Assembly: GCA_005881215.1 (NCBI GenBank)
Contig: VBDZ01000005.1
Span: forward strand, 1-38,232
Length of the DNA: 38,232 bases
Source: Chloroflexota bacterium
GTDB taxonomy: Bacteria; Chloroflexota; Dormibacteria; CF-121
Direction: 5' to 3'
A program made the position numbers and the translations under genes. Each line of letters begins with the position of its first letter. The first letter of the stretch is position 1. The notes under the pieces were generated by a model. It was not told the DNA's origin and ran no database searches. It saw nothing but the letters and a program-made list of their open reading frames with translations. This document shows, one piece after another, positions 30,843 through 38,232 of this stretch.

Positions 30843-31391
30843 GTGAGCGGCGCCCTTGCCAGCGATGGGGCCGTCCTGCGAGCCCTCAAGGACAAGATCC
30901 GCGATGTGCCCAATTTCCCCAAGGACGGCATCCTCTTCAAGGACATCACCAGCTTGCTCCAGGATGCCGGTGCCTTCCGCCAGGCGGTGGACATCATGGC
31001 CGAAACCTACCAGGGCAAGGCGGTGGAGCTGGTGGTCGGCGTCGAGTCACGCGGCTTCATCTTCGGTGGCGCGCTCGCCTACCTGCTGAACGCCGGCTTC
31101 GTGCCGGTCCGCAAGGAGGGCAAGCTCCCCGGCCAGAAGATTTCCGAATCTTATGCCCTCGAGTACGGGTCCGCCGTCCTCGAGATCCACCAGGATGCGA
31201 TCAAGCCGGGTCAGCCGGTGGTCATCGTCGATGATCTGCTGGCCACCGGAGGGACGGCGCGGACCACCGCCCGGCTGGTGCAGCAGCTCGGCGGCAAGGT
31301 CGTCGGCATCTCCTTTTTGATCGAGCTGAAATTCCTCAAGGGGGCCAACCACCTCTCGGAGTACAACGTCGTCTCCCACCTGAAGTTCTAG
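30843..31391 (+). CDS. apt: adenine phosphoribosyltransferase
   Basis: A 182-residue enzyme converting adenine and PRPP to AMP. The type I PRTase motif VVIVDDLLATGGTA is at 126-139. FKDITSLL and GVESRGFIFG are APRT-specific, and the length is normal. It heads a four-gene unit; its stop abuts the ATG of the kinase gene with no gap. In this setting it salvages adenine released by SAM-linked reactions. Confidence 0.97.
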   Translation: MSGALASDGAVLRALKDKIRDVPNFPKDGILFKDITSLLQDAGAFRQAVDIMAETYQGKAVELVVGVESRGFIFGGALAYLLNAGFVPVRKEGKLPGQKISESYALEYGSAVLEIHQDAIKPGQPVVIVDDLLATGGTARTTARLVQQLGGKVVGISFLIELKFLKGANHLSEYNVVSHLKF

Positions 31392-34784
<3,393 letters not shown>

Positions 34785-34792
34785 CGGACAAC

Positions 34793-34806
34793 GGGCCCGC
34801 CGGCCC
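34793..34806. other. GC hairpin in the metK-rmd gap
   Basis: GGGCC (34793-34797) and GGCCC (34802-34806) pair around CGCC, nine bases after the metK stop. There is no T run. It may slow polymerase or protect the metK 3' end. Nothing else is seen in the 63-base gap. Confidence 0.3.
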
Positions 34807-34847
34807 ACGCGAGCGGCGCGCTCCGTGCCAGGCGAGCGTTTGAGGCG

Positions 34848-35807
34848 TTGATCACCCTCGTCACCGGCATCGACGGCTTCGCCGGGAGCCACCTGAGTGA
34901 CCTGCTGACCCGCCGGCGCCACACCGTCCACGGGACGACCCGACGCGTGAGCCCGGATCCTCACGCGGAATTGTCGGCGTCGGTCACCACCCATCAGGTC
35001 GACCTGCTCCACCAGGACCAGGTTGAGCGATTGGTCCAAGCCGTGCAGCCGCGCTGGGTCTTCCACCTGGCGGCGCTCAGCAGCCCGGCCGCATCCTGGG
35101 ACGATCCGGGCGGAACCATCGCCACCAACGCCGGCATGCAGGCGAACCTGCTCGGCGCACTGCTGTCCCTCCGCCCCATGCCCCGCGTCCTGGTGGTCGG
35201 CTCGGGTGATGAGTACGGCCGGCCGCAGGGGCGCGCCCGGCGGCTGAGCGAGGAGGCTCCGCTGCGACCGATCACCCCCTACGGCGTCAGCAAGGTCACC
35301 CAGGACCTGATGGCGCTGCAGTATTTCCTCAGCCGTGACCTCCCCGCCGTCCGGGTGCGCCCGTTCAACCATGCCGGGCCGCGCCAGTCCTCGGACTTCG
35401 CCCTGGCGAGCTTCGCCCAGCAGATCGCGCGGATCGAGCTCGACAAGCAGCCGCCGACCCTGAAAGTCGGCAACCTCGAGGCCCGCCGCGATTTCACCGA
35501 CGTGCGCGACATCGCGCGCGCCTACCTGCTGGCGGTGGAGAAGGGCAAGCCCGGTGAGGTCTACAACATCGGCTCGGGGTCAGCCCCCCGGCTCCGCGAG
35601 CTCCTCGCAATCCTCTTGAAGATGACGCGCGCGAAGGTCGCGCTGGAGGTGGATGCCACCCGCAAACGCACCGCGGAGGCGGACGTCTACGTTTGCAACG
35701 CACGCTGCTTCCAGCGGCTGAGCGGCTGGCGGCCGCGGATCTCGCTGGAACGGATGCTGCGCGACACGCTCGAATACTGGCGCCGCCGGGAGCGGAGCGG
35801 CGACTGA
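34848..35807 (+). CDS. rmd: GDP-4-dehydro-6-deoxy-D-mannose reductase-like SDR
   Basis: A 319-residue extended SDR epimerase/dehydratase-family protein. The NAD(P) motif is TGIDGFAGSHL at 6-16. GSGDEYGR and PYGVSKVTQD (Tyr and Lys of YxxxK) resemble Rmd, which reduces the Gmd product to GDP-D-rhamnose. With manC directly after it and gmd next, that role is likely; GDP-6-deoxytalose or another epimerase is possible. The called start is TTG 34848, with only a close GAGG (two bases) ahead, so the exact start is uncertain, though upstream residues look non-conserved. Confidence 0.82.
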   Translation: MITLVTGIDGFAGSHLSDLLTRRRHTVHGTTRRVSPDPHAELSASVTTHQVDLLHQDQVERLVQAVQPRWVFHLAALSSPAASWDDPGGTIATNAGMQANLLGALLSLRPMPRVLVVGSGDEYGRPQGRARRLSEEAPLRPITPYGVSKVTQDLMALQYFLSRDLPAVRVRPFNHAGPRQSSDFALASFAQQIARIELDKQPPTLKVGNLEARRDFTDVRDIARAYLLAVEKGKPGEVYNIGSGSAPRLRELLAILLKMTRAKVALEVDATRKRTAEADVYVCNARCFQRLSGWRPRISLERMLRDTLEYWRRRERSGD

Positions 35808-36877
35808 TGGCCCGCCACATCGTGATCCTGGCCGGCGGGAGCGGCACCCGCCTCTGGCCGCGATCGCGGGAAAAGTCGCCGAAACATCTGCTGACCCTGC
35901 ATGGCCGCCAGTCGCTGTTGCAGTCGACCTTCCAGCGGGTCCAGAGGCTGACCGAGAACGTCTACGTCGTCACCGAGCAGTCGCAGGTGGAGAGCATCCG
36001 GCTGCAACTCCCCGAGCTGACCACCGAACGCTTCATCATCGAGCCGGCCCGGCGGGGCACCGCCTCGGCTCTTGGCCTGGCGGCTCTCGCCATCGCCGAA
36101 CGCGACCCGCGCGCGACCATGCTCTCGGTGCATGCTGACCACTACCTGGGCCAGGACGAGGAGGCCTACCTCAAGACGCTCGAGGCCGAGGCCCGCTGGG
36201 CCGAGTCAAGGCGCTCGCTGGTGACGGTTGGGCTCACGCCACCGTACGCCTCCACCGCGTTCGGATACATCCAGGTGGGCCCGGCGCTCGATGGCCAGGG
36301 TGGCGCGGCGGTGCATCAGGTGAAGGCCTTCGTCGAAAAACCCGACCTGCAGACCGCGGAGCGCTACCTGAAGAGCGGTGACTTTCTCTGGAACCTCGGC
36401 CTGTTTGCCTGGCCGATCGACGTCCTCTTCGACGAGATGGCCCACCATGCGCCGGCGCTCTTTAAGGGGCTGGAGGTGGTCAAGGCATCGCGGCGGGCGG
36501 GCCGCGCCGACGAGGCCGATGCGGCCTACAGGACCCTGCCCACCGAGGCCGTCGACTACGCGGTGATGGAGCGCACCAGCAACCTGCTGGTCGTCAAGGC
36601 CGCCTTCGAGTGGCACGACCTGGGGTCCTGGGCGGACCTGCACGACATCCTGGAACAGGACCAGGCCGGGAATTTCGTCGAGGGTGAGTCGGTCTTGATC
36701 GACTCCCGGAACTGCATGATCCATTCGCCGAGCAAGCTGGTGGCGGCGGTGGGGCTGGAGGACATGGTGGTGATCGAGACCGACGATGCCATCCTGATCT
36801 GTCCCAAGGCTCGCTCCCAGGACGTGAAGCTGATCGTCGACCGGCTCAAGCAGTTGGGCAAGACCGAGTACCTCTGA
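35807..36877 (+). CDS. manC: mannose-1-phosphate guanylyltransferase
   Basis: A 356-residue GDP-mannose pyrophosphorylase without the extra isomerase domain of long ManC/AlgA. The nucleotide-binding signature is [19 protein letters not shown] near residue 8-26, and FVEKPD holds the catalytic-site Lys. WNLGLFAWP and HDLGSWADL complete the family pattern. It makes GDP-mannose from mannose-1-P and GTP. Its ATG shares one base with the rmd stop. Its product feeds gmd, twenty bases downstream. Confidence 0.95.
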   Translation: MARHIVILAGGSGTRLWPRSREKSPKHLLTLHGRQSLLQSTFQRVQRLTENVYVVTEQSQVESIRLQLPELTTERFIIEPARRGTASALGLAALAIAERDPRATMLSVHADHYLGQDEEAYLKTLEAEARWAESRRSLVTVGLTPPYASTAFGYIQVGPALDGQGGAAVHQVKAFVEKPDLQTAERYLKSGDFLWNLGLFAWPIDVLFDEMAHHAPALFKGLEVVKASRRAGRADEADAAYRTLPTEAVDYAVMERTSNLLVVKAAFEWHDLGSWADLHDILEQDQAGNFVEGESVLIDSRNCMIHSPSKLVAAVGLEDMVVIETDDAILICPKARSQDVKLIVDRLKQLGKTEYL

Positions 36878-36884
36878 CCGTCGT

Positions 36885-36890
36885 TACACT
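36885..36890 (+). promoter_or_regulatory. -10 box TACACT, leaderless start of gmd
   Basis: TACACT, six bases (GTGGCC), then GTG 36897. The box directly abuts GTG 36891, so that codon cannot start a message from this promoter. Confidence 0.65.
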
Positions 36891-36896
36891 GTGGCC

Positions 36897-37925
36897 GTGG
36901 CAAAGCGCGCCCTGATCACCGGGATCACCGGCCAGGACGGGTCCTACCTGGCGGAGCTGCTGCTGGACAAGGGCTACGAGGTTCACGGGGTGGTGCGCCG
37001 CTCCTCGACCATGAACCGCGGCCGCATCGACCACCTCGAGCACGCCCATCCATCGCACCTCGAAGGCGTGCGCTTCACGCTCCACTACGGTGACATGACG
37101 GACTCGGGCGGCCTCAACCGGCTGGTGATGACCGTCGAGCCGGACGAGATCTACAACCTGGCGGCCCAGAGCCAGGTCCACATCTCCTTCGACCAGCCGG
37201 AGTACACCGGAAACACCGACGGGCTGGGCACCACCCGGTTGCTGGAGGCGATTCGTGCTACCGGCCGCCCCACCCGGTTCTACCAGGCGTCCACCTCCGA
37301 AATGTTCGGCTTGACGCCGCCGCCGCAGAACGAGCAGGCACCGTTTCATCCACGCAGTCCCTACGGGGTCGCCAAGCTCTACGCGCACTGGATGACCGTC
37401 AACTACCGCGAGGCGTACCAGATGTTCGCCTGCAGCGGCATCCTCTTCAACCACGAGTCGCCCCGACGCGGCGAAAACTTCGTGACCCGCAAGGTCACCC
37501 GCGGCATCGCTTCCATCCTGGCCGGGCGGGCCGGCAAGCTGCGGCTCGGCAACCTCGACGCCAAGCGTGACTGGGGGCATGCCCGCGACTACGTCGAGGC
37601 GATGTGGCTGATGCTGCAGCAGGAGGCGCCGGACGACTACGTGATTGCCACCGGCATTCAATGGAGCATTCGCCAGCTGGCGGAGATCGCCTTCGGGCTG
37701 GTCGGTCTCGACTGGCAGCAATACGTCGAGGTGGATCGGGCTTACTTCCGGCCGGCGGAAGTTCCCGACCTGCGTGGCGATCCGAGCAAGGCGCGGTTAA
37801 GGCTCGGCTGGCGGCCCCGGATCACCTTCGAGGCGATGATTCGGGAGATGCTCGAGTCGGACCTCGCGGCCGCCGGCTTGAAACCCGACACGCACCTGCG
37901 CACCCCGTCCGCGAAAGCGAGCTAG
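36897..37925 (+). CDS. gmd: GDP-mannose 4,6-dehydratase
   Basis: A 342-residue extended SDR that converts GDP-D-mannose to GDP-4-dehydro-6-deoxy-D-mannose, precursor of GDP-rhamnose and GDP-fucose. The cofactor motif is [13 protein letters not shown] near residue 7. STSEMFG supplies Ser/Thr and Glu, and SPYGVAK supplies Tyr and Lys. [17 protein letters not shown] is specific for Gmd. GTG 36897 is preferred over 36891 on promoter spacing. It has its own promoter although rmd and manC lie just upstream. Confidence 0.96.
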   Translation: MAKRALITGITGQDGSYLAELLLDKGYEVHGVVRRSSTMNRGRIDHLEHAHPSHLEGVRFTLHYGDMTDSGGLNRLVMTVEPDEIYNLAAQSQVHISFDQPEYTGNTDGLGTTRLLEAIRATGRPTRFYQASTSEMFGLTPPPQNEQAPFHPRSPYGVAKLYAHWMTVNYREAYQMFACSGILFNHESPRRGENFVTRKVTRGIASILAGRAGKLRLGNLDAKRDWGHARDYVEAMWLMLQQEAPDDYVIATGIQWSIRQLAEIAFGLVGLDWQQYVEVDRAYFRPAEVPDLRGDPSKARLRLGWRPRITFEAMIREMLESDLAAAGLKPDTHLRTPSAKAS

Positions 37926-37936
37926 ACCTCCCCGGC

Positions 37937-37942
37937 TACGAT
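37937..37942 (+). promoter_or_regulatory. -10 box TACGAT, leaderless start of the phosphohexomutase gene
   Basis: TACGAT, seven bases, then GTG 37950. Confidence 0.65.
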
Positions 37943-37949
37943 TAGGTCC

Positions 37950-38232
37950 GTGACCGTCGAGATCAAGTTCGGCACCGACGGGTGGCGTGGCATCATCGCC
38001 GACGATTTCACCTACGAATCCGTTCGGGTCGCGACCCAGGGGATCGCCCAGTACCTCAGCAGCCGGCCGAACCCATCCGCGATCGTCGGCTACGACACCC
38101 GCTTCGCCTCCGATCTCTTCGCTCGCGAGGTCGCCCAGGTGCTGGCGGCCAACGGGGTCACGGTGTTGATCATCGACGCGCCGGCGCCGACCCAGGTCGC
38201 CACCTACGCCATCCTCGACAAGAAGACGAGCG
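37950..38232 (+). CDS. phosphoglucomutase/phosphomannomutase, N-terminal part (cut by window end)
   Basis: The first 94 residues of an alpha-D-phosphohexomutase. IKFGTDGWRGIIADDFT is the conserved N-terminal motif, and IVGYDTRFASDLFAREVA follows. The phosphoserine loop lies beyond the window edge. It probably supplies mannose-1-phosphate to ManC, as expected beside gmd and manC, but a glucose-specific or dual enzyme cannot be excluded from this part. Confidence 0.9.
   Translation, partial: MTVEIKFGTDGWRGIIADDFTYESVRVATQGIAQYLSSRPNPSAIVGYDTRFASDLFAREVAQVLAANGVTVLIIDAPAPTQVATYAILDKKTS

Overview
The window is GC-rich chromosomal DNA from a bacterium. It carries housekeeping, central-metabolism and cell-surface genes packed in short operons, with no phage, insertion sequence, plasmid or CRISPR signal. 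The gene set fits a Chloroflexota or Dormibacterota-like soil lineage better than a classical actinobacterium: heterodimeric methylmalonyl-CoA mutase with a separate B12 subunit, TL5/CTC-type L25, DUF1684 and DUF5679 proteins, Ku, a GT87 transferase and a short S-adenosylhomocysteinase. This placement is an inference from gene content. No 16S rRNA gene is present.

Layout. 1-7.6 kb: acyl-CoA dehydrogenase (cut by the window edge) and 3-hydroxyacyl-CoA dehydrogenase; a divergent membrane protein / LytR-CpsA-Psr pair; then meaB, the mutase large subunit, a 29-residue membrane peptide, the mutase B12 subunit and a metallo-beta-lactamase-fold hydrolase. This is a fatty-acyl and propionyl-CoA degradation region. 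7.6-14.1 kb: a small zinc-ribbon protein, an L,D-transpeptidase, ribosomal protein L25, an MscS channel, an MFS transporter, rarA and an SRPBCC protein. 14.1-18.2 kb: a compatible-solute (betaine/choline-type) ABC importer split into two divergent units, ending with a tandem pair of small two-helix membrane proteins. 18.2-20.4 kb: Ku, an EamA transporter, a 36-residue membrane peptide and divergent tRNA-Pro(CGG) and tRNA-Arg(CCT). 20.4-25.0 kb: nitrobindin-like protein, then a minus-strand operon of helicase, DUF1684 protein and SDR oxidoreductase. 25.0-30.8 kb: GT2 and GT87 glycosyltransferases, trpS, a lipoprotein and a flippase. 30.8-34.8 kb: apt, pfkB-type kinase, ahcY and metK, which together cover SAM synthesis and recycling of its by-product. 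34.8-38.2 kb: rmd, manC, gmd and the start of a phosphohexomutase, giving GDP-mannose and GDP-deoxyhexose precursors for the surface glycans that the nearby transferases and flippase would handle.

The most interesting signal is in gene starts rather than gene content. At least thirteen genes, most of them transcription-unit heads, have a TANNNT -10 box ending exactly 6 or 7 bases before the start codon, so their mRNAs should begin at the start codon (leaderless). Genes inside operons more often carry Shine-Dalgarno sites or stop/start overlaps. Three genes are best explained by CTG start codons: L25, the second small membrane paralog and the DUF1684 gene. Two or three membrane microproteins (29, 36 and 70 residues) escape ordinary gene calling.
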